A stretch of 64,000 nt of DNA, taken from NCBI RefSeq assembly GCF_039649665.1, contig NZ_JBDJAW010000035.1, forward strand, positions 1 through 64,000. The letters run 5' to 3'. The notes beneath the pieces are model-generated. The model was not told where the DNA came from. It searched no databases and was given only the letters and a program-made list of their open reading frames with translations. Position 1 is the first letter of the stretch. The number at the start of each line of letters is the position of its first letter. The position numbers were made by a program, and so were the translations under genes. Source of the DNA: Microbispora sp. ZYX-F-249 (GTDB taxonomy: Bacteria > Actinomycetota > Actinomycetes > Streptosporangiales > Streptosporangiaceae). Positions 50,320 to 58,776 of this stretch are shown piece by piece.

Positions 50320-50463
50320 CACCGTCCTCCGGTCCCGCCGTCTCCCCGTCGAGATCACTTTATGGCGTCGGGCATGATCCTGACGTCTGCCGCTTCGAGG
50401 GGCTCGAACCGGCCGATCGGTCCATCCCGGCCCGTGAGGGACAGCCGGTAGGCTTCGGACCCT

Positions 50464-51198
50464 ATGGACAGCTCGATCTTGGAGAAGGTCCGCGAGCTCC
50501 GCGGACAGGGCCGCTCCCCCAAGCAGATCGCCCGCGCGCTGGGCATGGCGCCGGCGGCGGTCGCGCCGTACATCCGGGCGGTGGCCGAGCAGAAGGGCGG
50601 GCAGGCCGCCGAGGCCGAACTCGCGGGGTGCTGGATCAACGCCGGCTGGAGCGAGGGACTGGGCGTGCCGGAAACGACCGGCTGGGCGGACGACGTCCCG
50701 GACGGCCAGGAGACCGCGGGCACGGTCAGCGTGGTGGTGGCGCGCAAGCACGGCTGGGACAAGCTGTCGGTCTGCGCCTACCTCGTCGACGTCTACTGCC
50801 TGGGCGTCAAGCACACCGTCGGCCCCGACGTGATGAGCGAGGTGGAGCTGCACCGCTTCCTCCCGAAGTGGTTCAGGATCTACACGCACGGCTGGCGGGA
50901 GGCGCCGCTCGACCTGGTCCGGCACCTCGTCTTCGGCGCGGTCGACTACGCGCGCGACCTCGGCTTCGAGCCGGCCACGGACGTGGCCGGGGCGGCCGGC
51001 CACCTCGGCGCGTGGGAGGACAAGTCGGCCATCGCCTTCGGCAAGGACGGCAAGCCGTTCTACCTCGCGGGCCCGAACGAGGACGTCCGGCACGTCGTGA
51101 GGACACTGGAGCGGAGGGTCGGCCCGCCGCCCAACTTCGACTTCTTCGCTCCCATGCCCGAGACGCAGATCTCCCTGGGCGGCCACAGGCTCTCCTGA
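50464..51198 (+). CDS. HTH-containing protein of a conserved actinobacterial type, unknown role
   Basis: This 244-residue protein begins with a Hin/sigma-like helix-turn-helix (ILEKVRELRGQGRSPKQIARALGMAPAAVAPYIRAV). The rest is a globular domain with GCWINAGWSEGLGVPE, TVSVVVARKHGWDKLSVCAYLVDVYCLGVKHT, and HLVFGAVDYARDLGFEPATD. I do not recognise the second domain's activity. It starts at the ATG at 50464 and is divergent from KptA. Confidence 0.75.
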   Translation: MDSSILEKVRELRGQGRSPKQIARALGMAPAAVAPYIRAVAEQKGGQAAEAELAGCWINAGWSEGLGVPETTGWADDVPDGQETAGTVSVVVARKHGWDKLSVCAYLVDVYCLGVKHTVGPDVMSEVELHRFLPKWFRIYTHGWREAPLDLVRHLVFGAVDYARDLGFEPATDVAGAAGHLGAWEDKSAIAFGKDGKPFYLAGPNEDVRHVVRTLERRVGPPPNFDFFAPMPETQISLGGHRLS

Positions 51199-51277
51199 CC
51201 CCGCCGACGGCGACTTCCGCTCATCTGTCCGCGAACAGGCGGTCCGCCGGGGCTCCGGACATGCCAGACTCCCAGGC

Positions 51278-51655
51278 ATGGCAGCCTCGGACCGATCAGT
51301 GGTCGTCGACATCCGGACGCGCCGGGCCGTGAAGGAGCGCGCCCCGGAAACCCCCGACGGCCCGGACCCGTTGCTGCGCACGGTCTACGGGGTAATTCTC
51401 CGCGACGAGCGGCTCGACCAGGACCGCACGCTCGACGACGTGGCGCGGGCGGTGGGCATGTCCAAGCAGTACCTGTCGGAGGTCGAGCGCGGCCGCAAGG
51501 AGCCGTCGTCGGAGATGCTGCATTCGGTGTGTGACGCACTCGGTCTGCCGATCGAGCAGCTGCTCACCCGTGCCGTCCGGCGGATCACGGCGTCGCGCCG
51601 GCTCGCGGCGCACAGGCCCACCGGCACGCCACGGGTGGAGCTGCTGGCGGCGTGA
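51278..51655 (+). CDS. popR: PopR-like XRE regulator of the clpP3-clpP4 operon
   Basis: This 125-residue regulator has an XRE helix-turn-helix in RTLDDVARAVGMSKQYLSEVERGRKEPSSEMLHSVCDALGLP, the ClgR/PopR pattern. Its C-terminus ends ...ELLAA; in Streptomyces a terminal Ala-Ala marks PopR for degradation by the major ClpP proteases. It is convergent with the two clpP genes, four bases from the end of clpP4. A PopR-type palindrome lies before clpP3 at 52900-52918. The name rests on that combined evidence. Confidence 0.82.
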   Translation: MAASDRSVVVDIRTRRAVKERAPETPDGPDPLLRTVYGVILRDERLDQDRTLDDVARAVGMSKQYLSEVERGRKEPSSEMLHSVCDALGLPIEQLLTRAVRRITASRRLAAHRPTGTPRVELLAA

Positions 51656-51658
51656 GCG

Positions 51659-52255
51659 CTACGACGGCTCGCGGGTGAAGAGCAGCTCGTCGGCCAGGCC
51701 GTACTCGACGGCCTCCCGGGCGCTGAAGACCCGGTCCCGGACGGTGTCCTCGTGCAGCCGCGCGACGTCCACTCCGGTGTGACGGCTCAGGATCTCCTCG
51801 GTCTGCGCGCGTACGCGCATCACCTCGTCCGCCTGCAGGGTGAGGTCGGAGATGGTGCCCTGGCCCTTCGTGGACGGCTGGTGCAGCAGCACGCGGGAGT
51901 GGGCGAGCATGAACCGCCGCCCGGGGGCGCCGGCGGCGAACAGCACCGCGGCCGCGGAGGCCGCCTGGCCCATGCAGTACGTCGCGACCTTCGCGCGGAT
52001 GAACTGCATGGTGTCGTAGATCGCGAGCATCGCGGTCGACGAGCCGCCCGGGGAGTTGATGTACAGGTTGATCTCCTGGTCCGGGCTCTCCGCCTCCAGG
52101 TGGAGCAACTGCGCCATCACGACGTTCGCGACGCCGTCGTCGATCTCGGTGCCGAGGAAGATGATCCGCTCGTTGAGCAGCCTGCTGAAGATATCGAACG
52201 ACCGCTCCCCCACCGGGGTCTTCTCGACCACGTACGGGATCGTGTACTGGCTCAT
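51659..52255 (-). CDS. clpP4: ATP-dependent Clp protease proteolytic subunit (ClpP4-like)
   Basis: This 198-residue ClpP has [12 protein letters not shown], the catalytic Ser100 in [11 protein letters not shown], His125 in [10 protein letters not shown] and the usual Asp region [19 protein letters not shown]. The ATG at 52255 overlaps the clpP3 stop as ATGA. With the next gene it forms the second, regulated clpP pair of actinomycetes, expressed when ClpP1/P2 fail. Confidence 0.92.
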   Translation of the reverse strand: MSQYTIPYVVEKTPVGERSFDIFSRLLNERIIFLGTEIDDGVANVVMAQLLHLEAESPDQEINLYINSPGGSSTAMLAIYDTMQFIRAKVATYCMGQAASAAAVLFAAGAPGRRFMLAHSRVLLHQPSTKGQGTISDLTLQADEVMRVRAQTEEILSRHTGVDVARLHEDTVRDRVFSAREAVEYGLADELLFTREPS

Positions 52256-52860
52256 GACGAGAACCCCATCCGGTTGGAAACGGCGAAGGGCGCGAGGCCG
52301 TGGAATGAGCCGACGATCTCGTCGATGATCCCGTAGTCGCGGGCCTGCTCTGCGGTGAACCATCGGTCGCGGTCGCTGTCGGCGGCGATCTCCGCGACCG
52401 TGCGTCCCGTCTCGGCCGCGAGGATCTCCTCGGACTGCCGCTTCATGTACTTGAGGTTCTCGGCCTGGATCGAGATGTCGATCGCCGTGCCGCCGATGCC
52501 GGCCGACGGCTGATGCATCATGATGCGGCTGTGCGCGAGGCTCATCCGCTTGCCGTGCGTGCCGGAGGCCAGCAGCACCTGGCCCATGCTCGCCGCCAGC
52601 CCCAGCGCGACGGTGACGACGTCGTTCGGCACCAGCTTCATCGTGTCGTAGATCGCCAGCCCGGCCAGCACGGACCCTCCCGGCGAATTGATGTACAGGA
52701 CGATGTCCCGTTCGGAGTCCTCCGAGGCCAGCAACACCATCTCGGCGCACACCCGCTCGGCCATCTCGTCGTCGACCTCTCCGGTCAACAGCAGGGTCCG
52801 TTGCTGGAACAGCTTCTCGTTCATCCGATCCCGGTAACCAGTGCTCGATGAAACACTCAT
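52252..52860 (-). CDS. clpP3: ATP-dependent Clp protease proteolytic subunit (ClpP3-like)
   Basis: This 202-residue ClpP has [17 protein letters not shown], catalytic Ser91 in LAASMGQVL, His116 in [10 protein letters not shown] and the Asp in [20 protein letters not shown]. The ATG at 52860 is used. No ribosome site precedes it, and a TACAAC hexamer six bases upstream would allow a leaderless message. The PopR-type palindrome lies 40 bases upstream, so the operon should be repressed until PopR is no longer degraded normally. Confidence 0.92.
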   Translation of the reverse strand: MSVSSSTGYRDRMNEKLFQQRTLLLTGEVDDEMAERVCAEMVLLASEDSERDIVLYINSPGGSVLAGLAIYDTMKLVPNDVVTVALGLAASMGQVLLASGTHGKRMSLAHSRIMMHQPSAGIGGTAIDISIQAENLKYMKRQSEEILAAETGRTVAEIAADSDRDRWFTAEQARDYGIIDEIVGSFHGLAPFAVSNRMGFSS

Positions 52861-52899
52861 GGCGCAGTTGTATCCGCGCAGCCCCGCGACCTGTCGGTA

Positions 52900-52918
52900 T
52901 GTCTGCCGAGGGCAGACG
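52900..52918. promoter_or_regulatory. PopR-type operator upstream of clpP3
   Basis: TGTCTGCC-GAG-GGCAGACG matches the TGTCTGCC-N3-GGCAGACA palindrome described for the Streptomyces clpP3 promoter, with only the last base different. It stands 40 bases before the clpP3 start. Confidence 0.8.
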
Positions 52919-53088
52919 CATGGGTCTGGGCGAACGCGGCCGGCGGCGGGTACGCCCTGGTGAGAGGACCTGCCGCTCACACGGCGGGACGCCCGGCGAC
53001 CGGAGGCGCACCAGACGCGTCACCGGCCGGATGGACCTTTCGCCGGCGTCGTCTCCGACGTCCGGCACGTCCGTCGGAAGGGGATCGC

Positions 53089-53922
53089 GTGAAGCTCGTC
53101 GGCATTCGCGACGGGCGACGGGTGGACGTCGCCGTCCGGATCGGCGACCGGGTCACCCCGATCGCCGAGGTCGGCGACTTCTACGCCGACCTCGGCCGCT
53201 GGCTGCCGCAGGCCCGCCGTACGGACGTCGGGCTGCACCCGGTCGCGGAGGCCGAGCTCGCGCCGCCGGTGCCGCCGTGGGCCCGGGTGGTCTGCGTCGG
53301 GCTCAACTACCGGTCGCACGCGGCGGTGGGCGGCTTCACCCCGCCACGGCATCCGACCGTCTCCGGCCGCTGGGCCTCGACCCTCACAGTGAGCGGGACT
53401 CCCGCTCCGGTGCCGGCCGGTGAGCCCGGCCTGGACTGGGAGGGCGAGGTCGCCGCCGTCGTGGGACGGCGGCTGATCGACGCCGACGAGGCGACCGCCG
53501 CGGCGTCCGTGCTCGGCTACGCCGCCTTCAACGACCTCACCGCCCGCGCCGCGCAGAAGCTCACCGCGCAGTGGACGCTGGGCAAGAACGCCGACCGCAG
53601 CGGACCCATGGGGCCGCTGGTCACCGCCGACGAGGTGGGCGACCTGGCCGACGGGCTGCGCCTGCGGACCCGGGTCAACGGCGAGACCGTCCAGGACGGG
53701 AACACGCGCGACATGATCTTCGGTGTCGGCGAGCTGCTGTCGCTGGTCAGCCATGCGTTCACCCTCCAGCCGGGCGACGTGCTCGCCACCGGCACGCCGG
53801 AGGGCGTGGGCTACGTGCGCGACCCGCCGCGCTTCCTGCGGCCGGGGGACGTGGTCGAGGTGGAGATCGACCGGCTCGGCGTGCTGCGCACGCCCATCGT
53901 CGGCCCGGAGCAGCGGCCGTGA
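53089..53922 (+). CDS. Fumarylacetoacetate hydrolase (FAH) family protein
   Basis: This 277-residue protein has the FAH core: [31 protein letters not shown] with the metal Glu residues, [25 protein letters not shown], and a C-terminal [11 protein letters not shown]. Members cleave C-C bonds or decarboxylate keto acids in aromatic and amino acid breakdown. It starts at the GTG at 53089 behind GGAAGG. No pathway partner is adjacent. Confidence 0.9.
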   Translation: MKLVGIRDGRRVDVAVRIGDRVTPIAEVGDFYADLGRWLPQARRTDVGLHPVAEAELAPPVPPWARVVCVGLNYRSHAAVGGFTPPRHPTVSGRWASTLTVSGTPAPVPAGEPGLDWEGEVAAVVGRRLIDADEATAAASVLGYAAFNDLTARAAQKLTAQWTLGKNADRSGPMGPLVTADEVGDLADGLRLRTRVNGETVQDGNTRDMIFGVGELLSLVSHAFTLQPGDVLATGTPEGVGYVRDPPRFLRPGDVVEVEIDRLGVLRTPIVGPEQRP

Positions 53923-53964
53923 ACGTCCCCGTCCGCATCGCGGGCGGCGGTCCGCGCGGCCGGC

Positions 53965-54049
53965 GGACGCAGGACACGGACGCAGGACACGGACGCAGGA
54001 CACGGACGCAGGAGGACACGGACGCAGGAGGACACGGACGCAGGACACC
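53965..54049. repeat. Short tandem repeat, six 13- or 16-bp units
   Basis: Six head-to-tail copies of GGACGCAGGACAC occur, two of them with an added GGA triplet. The array lies just after the FAH gene in non-coding sequence. It shares GACACGG with the separate array at 20713-20804, but the unit length and periodicity differ. Confidence 0.85.
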
Positions 54050-54128
54050 GCGGCCCCACGCCCCGGGCCGCCACCAGCGCCGTGACACGTGCCGTGACCC
54101 GAGCGGCGGCCCGGGTCACGGCGGTGCC

Positions 54129-54470
54129 TCATCCGGCGGGCGTCGCCGCCTTGGGCGATGCGGTGCCCGACGTCGAGGCGGCACCGGCGGGCGAGGCGGC
54201 GCCGGCGGGCGAGGCGGCATCCGACGGCGTGGCCGACGGTTTGACGGGTCCCGCCGTCGACGGAGGCGGCGAGGCGTCCGCCGCCGGTGTGGCCGTGTTG
54301 GTCGCGCCGGCGGTGGTGAACACCAGCACCCCGGTCGCCACGGCCACCACCGACACGACGGCTGCGGCGGCGTACGTGATCTTCCGCATCAGCCGCCTGC
54401 GCTCCTCGCGCCGCCTGGCCTCCTCGCGCCGCATGGCGGCGCGCATACGCTTGACCTTTCGCTGTGACAT
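54129..54470 (-). CDS. Small single-span membrane protein with Pro/Ala/Ser/Thr-rich tail
   Basis: This 113-residue protein has a very basic N-terminus (MSQRKVKRMRAAMRREEARRREERRRL), one membrane span (ITYAAAAVVSVVAVATGVLVF) and an outer tail of Ala, Pro, Ser and Thr with repeated SPAGAA. The ATG at 54470 follows GGGAG; a GTG at 54476 is possible. The pattern is a type II-like anchored protein. No function is assigned. Confidence 0.65.
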   Translation of the reverse strand: MSQRKVKRMRAAMRREEARRREERRRLMRKITYAAAAVVSVVAVATGVLVFTTAGATNTATPAADASPPPSTAGPVKPSATPSDAASPAGAASPAGAASTSGTASPKAATPAG

Positions 54471-54645
54471 GGGCACTCCCGAGACCGCTCCCCGAGACGT
54501 CGTCGGGCGTCACCATAACCACCGGCGGATAACGCGGATCTAAAACGCGCCGCCGCTCGTACGCGCGGACGGCGGGGTAGTGGCCGCGGGTGGCGCCGCA
54601 ATCGCCGCCGTCTTTCACGGACCAGTCACGATACGGGAGGCCTCA

Positions 54646-55629
54646 TTGAGCAGCACTCTTCCCGCCACCCCGCCGCCCTTCGACCCGGAGCTGGCCGCCG
54701 CGCTCGCCGCGTTCGGCGAGACGCTGCCGCCGTCGCTGACTCCGGACATGATCCCGCTCCTGCGGGCGGGGATGGCGAACGGCCCAAGCCTGCCCGACGA
54801 GGCGCTCAGCCGGGGCGGCGCCTTCGAGGTGGAGGAGCGGGCGGTGCCCGGCCCGGACGGCGCGCCCGGCGTCTCCCTGCTCATCTGCCGCCCGGCGGGC
54901 GCCACCACCCCGCTCGCCGCCGTCTACCACGCGCACGGCGGAGGGATGATCATCGGTGACAACCGGGTGGGCCTCGATGTCGTGCTCGACTGGGCGCAGG
55001 AGCTCCGGCTCGTCGTCGTGTCCGTGGAGTATCGGCTGGCGCCCGAGCATCCTCATCCGGCGCCGGTCGAGGACTGCTACGCGGGCCTGGTGTGGACCGC
55101 CGCCCACGCCGCCGAGCTGGGGGTCGACCCGGAGCGCATCATCGTCGCCGGGGCGAGCGCGGGCGGCGGCCTGGCCGCGGCGCTGGCGCTCATGGCCCGC
55201 GACCGCGGCGGCCCCGCCCTGGCCGGGCAGATGCTGATGTGCCCCATGCTCGACGACCGTAACGACACCCCGTCGTCCCACCAGATGGCCGGGTCCGGCG
55301 TCTGGGACCGCACCGCGAACGAGACCGGGTGGAGCGCCCTGCTCGGCGACGCCCGCGGCGGCCCGGACGTCTCCCCCTACGCCGCTCCGGCCCGCGCCAC
55401 CGACCTGTCCGGGCTGCCGCCCGCCTTCATCGACGTCGGCTCGGCCGAGACGTTCCGCGACGAGGACGTGGCGTACGCCGCCGCGATCTGGCGGGCCGGA
55501 GGCAGCGCGGAGCTGCACGTGTGGCCGGGCGGGTTCCACGGCTTCGATCTCATGGTCCCGCAGGCGGCCGTCTCGCGGGACGCCCGCGCCGCCCGGCTGC
55601 GCTGGCTGCGCCGCGTCCTCGGCGGGTAG
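54646..55629 (+). CDS. Hormone-sensitive-lipase-family esterase
   Basis: This 327-residue esterase has the HSL family motifs: HAHGGGMIIGDN for the oxyanion hole, EYRLAPEHPHPAPVEDCY, the nucleophile GASAGGGLA, IDVGSAETFRDED for Asp and WPGGFHGFD for His. The TTG at 54646 is preferred because GGGAGG lies five bases upstream and the known fold begins soon after. The enzyme is probably cytoplasmic and acts on short-chain esters. Confidence 0.9.
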   Translation: MSSTLPATPPPFDPELAAALAAFGETLPPSLTPDMIPLLRAGMANGPSLPDEALSRGGAFEVEERAVPGPDGAPGVSLLICRPAGATTPLAAVYHAHGGGMIIGDNRVGLDVVLDWAQELRLVVVSVEYRLAPEHPHPAPVEDCYAGLVWTAAHAAELGVDPERIIVAGASAGGGLAAALALMARDRGGPALAGQMLMCPMLDDRNDTPSSHQMAGSGVWDRTANETGWSALLGDARGGPDVSPYAAPARATDLSGLPPAFIDVGSAETFRDEDVAYAAAIWRAGGSAELHVWPGGFHGFDLMVPQAAVSRDARAARLRWLRRVLGG

Positions 55630-55655
55630 CCCGGGCTCGTACGGCGGCGGCCGGG

Positions 55656-56507
55656 TCAGCCGCCGAGGGCGGCGGACTCCTCCTCCTCGACCTGGCGGTT
55701 CCAGTCGCGCTTGGAGGACTGCCAGCCGTCCTCGTCGCGGCCCAGCCGCCAGTAGCCGGAGATCGACAGCCGCTCGAGCGGCAGGCCGCGCTCCACGCGC
55801 AGGTGGCGCCGCAGCTCCTTGACGAAACCCGCCTCGCCGTGGACGAAGGCGTGCACCACGCCCTCGGGGAACTCCAGCTCCCGCACCGCCCGCACCAGCG
55901 CCTCGCCCACCGGCCGGCCACGGCGGTGCAGCCACACGATCTCCGCGTCACCCTCGGCCGGCAGCTTCTGCTCCTCCTCCGGGCCCTCCACCTCGACGAA
56001 CACCCGGGCGGACGCGCCGGCCGGGAGCCGCTCCAAAGCGGCGCCGATCGCCGGGAGCGCGCTCTCGTCCCCGGCCAGCAGGTGCCAGTCGGCCTCCGCG
56101 CTCGGCGCGTACGCCCCGCCGGGGCCGAGGAAGCGGAGCACGTCGCCCGGCCGGGCCCGCAGCGCCCAGGGCCCGGCCAGTCCCTCGTCGCCGTGATAGA
56201 CGAAGTCGATGGTGAGCTCCCGCGCCCCCGGGTCCCAGGCCCGTACGGTGTAGGTCCGCGTCTTGGGCCACTGGTCCCGGGGCAGCTCGGCGCGGATCGC
56301 CGCGATGTCGAACGGCTCCGGGTAGTCCACCCCCGGCAGCGGGAACAGCAGCTTCACGTAGTGGTCGGTGAACTCGCCCGCGTCGAAATCGGCGAGTCCC
56401 TCACCACCGAGCACCACCCGGATCATGTGCGGGGTCAGCCGTTCGGTGCGCGTCACCACGCCCGTCGTCGCGCGGGGCGGGCGCCGCGCCGGCTCGGTCG
56501 TCGCCAT
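55656..56507 (-). CDS. Siderophore-interacting protein (SIP/ViuB-type ferric-chelate reductase)
   Basis: This 283-residue FAD protein has RTYTVRAWDP as the FAD-binding RxY(T/S) motif, GDVLRFLGPGGAYAP, LLAGDESALPAIGAALE, FVHGEAGFVKELRRHL and SGYWRLGRDEDGW at the end, the SIP signature. It releases iron from imported ferric siderophores by reduction. An IdeR/DmdR-type iron box stands 25 bases before its ATG, so it should be repressed by iron. Confidence 0.93.
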   Translation of the reverse strand: MATTEPARRPPRATTGVVTRTERLTPHMIRVVLGGEGLADFDAGEFTDHYVKLLFPLPGVDYPEPFDIAAIRAELPRDQWPKTRTYTVRAWDPGARELTIDFVYHGDEGLAGPWALRARPGDVLRFLGPGGAYAPSAEADWHLLAGDESALPAIGAALERLPAGASARVFVEVEGPEEEQKLPAEGDAEIVWLHRRGRPVGEALVRAVRELEFPEGVVHAFVHGEAGFVKELRRHLRVERGLPLERLSISGYWRLGRDEDGWQSSKRDWNRQVEEEESAALGG

Positions 56508-56531
56508 GGGGGTTCCCTTCGTCAGCCTTCT

Positions 56532-56550
56532 TAGGCAAGCCTAACTACAT
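56532..56550. promoter_or_regulatory. IdeR/DmdR iron box
   Basis: TTAGGCAAGCCTAACTACA matches about 15 of 19 positions of the DtxR-family consensus, with a perfect TTAGGC/GCCTAA core. It lies directly upstream of the siderophore-interacting protein gene. Confidence 0.75.
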
Positions 56551-56584
56551 TGCGCGGCCATCGTGACCTTCCATCCGCGCCATA

Positions 56585-56600
56585 GATGCAAGCTTGTATC
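56585..56600. promoter_or_regulatory. GntR operator: GATGCAAGCTTGTATC
   Basis: This 16-base palindrome has a single mismatched arm pair. It ends 21 bases before the GntR start and could be its autoregulatory site. Confidence 0.55.
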
Positions 56601-56621
56601 CATGACTGCTAGGCTCCTCGC

Positions 56622-57287
56622 ATGGCCGATCCCGCGAAGCGTCCCTCCGCCGCCCACACCGCGTACGCGGTGACCAAGGAGCTGATCCTGTCCGGCGAGC
56701 TTCCCGGCGGAAGCCTCATCAGCGAGGGCGAGATCGCCGAACGGGTACGCGTGAGCCGCACGCCCGTCCGGGAGGCGTTCCTCCGGCTGGAGTCGGAGGA
56801 ACTGCTGACGCTGCACCCCAAGCGCGGCGCGGTGGTGGCGCCGGTGCCGCCGGGCGAGGCGGCGGACGTGCTGGAGCTGCGGCTGGCGCTCGAGCGGTCC
56901 GCGGCCGAGCGCATCGCGCGGACCGGCCTGGGCGACGATCACCACGAGCGGATGCGCGAACTGCTGCGGCGCCAGCGGACCCTCGCCGAGGCCTCGGACG
57001 TCGGCCGGTTCGCCGAGGCGGACGAGGCGTTCCACCGGTGCGTCGTCGAGGCGTCGGGGAACCGGCTGGCCAGCCGGTTCTACGCCACCCTGGGCGACCG
57101 GCAGCGGCGGATGAGCATCTCCGCGCTCCTCCCGCGGCCGGAGCGGCTGTCTCTCCTCGCCGACGAGCACGAGGCCCTGCTGAACCATCTCCTCGCCGGC
57201 GACGCGGCGGCGTTCGCCTCGGCCCTGCTCCGTCACCTCACCGGGACGCACGGCTCGCCGCACACCGCCGGCCGCGACGACGGCTGA
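56622..57287 (+). CDS. GntR (FadR subfamily) transcriptional regulator
   Basis: This 221-residue regulator has the GntR winged helix, SEGEIAERVRVSRTPVREAFLRLESEELLTLHPKRGAVV. Its FCD-type helical ligand domain has ELRLALERSAAERIA, ADEAFHRCVVEASGN and DEHEALLNHLLAGDAAAF, with His positioned for metal. It is followed after 35 bases by an MFS transporter, its likely target. Confidence 0.9.
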   Translation: MADPAKRPSAAHTAYAVTKELILSGELPGGSLISEGEIAERVRVSRTPVREAFLRLESEELLTLHPKRGAVVAPVPPGEAADVLELRLALERSAAERIARTGLGDDHHERMRELLRRQRTLAEASDVGRFAEADEAFHRCVVEASGNRLASRFYATLGDRQRRMSISALLPRPERLSLLADEHEALLNHLLAGDAAAFASALLRHLTGTHGSPHTAGRDDG

Positions 57288-57322
57288 GACACGCACCGAC
57301 ACCCCGAAGGTCTGACCCTCCC

Positions 57323-58585
57323 ATGCCCGAGATTCCGCAGGCCGCCCCGTCGCCTGCCACCGTCCCCTCCCCGAACTCCTGGCGGGCCGTCGCCGCGGCG
57401 ATGTTCGCCTGCGGCTGGGGCGGCAACCAGTTCACCCCGCTACTGCTGATGTACCGCCGCCTCGGCGGCTACTCCACGCTCAGCGTCGACGCCTTCCTCG
57501 GCGCGTACGTCGTCGGGCTCGTGCCCGGGCTCCTGCTCGCCGGGCCGGTGTCGGACCGGCGCGGGCGGCGCCCCGTGCTGGTGACCGGCGCCGTCGCCTC
57601 GGCCGTCGCGAGCCTGGTGCTCTGCTTCGGCGGGCAGAGCGCGTGGCCCATCTACGCGGGGCGGCTGATCACCGGTTTCGCGGTCGGCATCGCGATGGCG
57701 GTGGGCAGCAGCTGGGTGAAGGAGCTGTCGGCCGGGGCGGACGGCGGGCTCGCCGCGCGCCGCGCCGCGCTGTGCCAGACGGCGGGCTTCGGGCTCGGGG
57801 CGGGGGTCGCGGGCGTGCTGGCCCAGTGGGGGCCGTGGCCCATGGTGACGCCGTACGTCGCCCATCTGCTGCTCGCCGTGGTGATCCCCGTGCTGCTCCT
57901 GCGGGTGCCGGAGACACGGCCGCCGCTCCCGCACGGGACGGGCTCGGTCCGCGAGCTCCTCACCACGCTGGTGAACGACCTGCGTGTCCCCGCGCCGGCC
58001 CGCAGGCGGTTCCGGCTCGTGGTCCTGCCGATGGCGCCGTGGGTGTTCGGCACGGCCGGGCTCGCGTACGCCGTCATGCCCCAGCTCGTCGGCTTCCGCG
58101 TGGGCGACTGGGGACTCGCGTACGCGACCGGGCTGACCGTGCTGACCCTGGGCACGGGTGTGGCCGTGCAGCCCGTGGCCAGGAGGCTGCACCGCGAGAC
58201 AGGCACCCGGACGGGACGGGCTCCGGTGGCGGCGATGGCGGTGACGCTCGCCGGCTCGGCGCTGTGCGCGGCGAACGCCGTGCTGCTGTCGCCATGGCTC
58301 GCGGCCGTCGCCGCGGCCGCCCTGGGGGCGGGCTACGGCATCGCGGTGGTCTCCGGGCTGCTGGAGATACAGCGCATGGCCGGCGCCGACGACCTCGCCG
58401 GCCTGACCGGCATCTACTACACGCTCGCCTACGCGGGCTTCCTGCTCCCCACCGTGCTCGCCACGTTGTCGGCGTGGCTCTCCTACCCCGTCATGCTGGC
58501 GGCGGTGGCCGCCGCGGCCCTGGTCTGCCTCGGTCTCGTCATGACCGGCGCGCGGGTCACGGAGCCGGCGGCCCCGGCACGCTGA
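57323..58585 (+). CDS. MFS transporter
   Basis: This 420-residue transporter has about twelve membrane spans and the MFS loop GPVSDRRGRRPVL between spans 2 and 3. The TYxxAYAGFLLP end region is like that of actinobacterial drug or metabolite exporters. The ATG at 57323 is used. Pairing with a FadR-type GntR suggests uptake or export of an organic acid or related molecule, which is unverified. Confidence 0.88.
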   Translation: MPEIPQAAPSPATVPSPNSWRAVAAAMFACGWGGNQFTPLLLMYRRLGGYSTLSVDAFLGAYVVGLVPGLLLAGPVSDRRGRRPVLVTGAVASAVASLVLCFGGQSAWPIYAGRLITGFAVGIAMAVGSSWVKELSAGADGGLAARRAALCQTAGFGLGAGVAGVLAQWGPWPMVTPYVAHLLLAVVIPVLLLRVPETRPPLPHGTGSVRELLTTLVNDLRVPAPARRRFRLVVLPMAPWVFGTAGLAYAVMPQLVGFRVGDWGLAYATGLTVLTLGTGVAVQPVARRLHRETGTRTGRAPVAAMAVTLAGSALCAANAVLLSPWLAAVAAAALGAGYGIAVVSGLLEIQRMAGADDLAGLTGIYYTLAYAGFLLPTVLATLSAWLSYPVMLAAVAAAALVCLGLVMTGARVTEPAAPAR

Positions 58586-58606
58586 CCGGCCCGAGGGCGT
58601 GCGCCC

Positions 58607-58621
58607 TCTGAAGCTTTCAGA
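58607..58621. terminator. Weak inverted repeat after the MFS gene
   Basis: TCTGAA-GCT-TTCAGA forms a 6-bp stem with a 3-base loop 22 bases after the stop. It is short and less GC-rich than the other hairpins here, so it may instead be a protein site for the downstream glycosidase gene. Confidence 0.3.
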
Positions 58622-58776
58622 CGGCGGGCATCGCGGGCAGCGGAATCCACCGAGATCAGAGCACGCGGCGGGGCTTCGCGGACGGCCGGCGCGCCGATCC
58701 GGTGTTGTCCGCGCCCGCCGCCTGAGTGATCGTGCTGAGCAGGAAGATCCCACGGCATCGGTCGAGGAGGCACGGC

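Noticed and set aside
53965..54049. CRISPR array or iteron origin
   Set aside because: Units are 13-16 bp with no spacers, and no replication gene is near.
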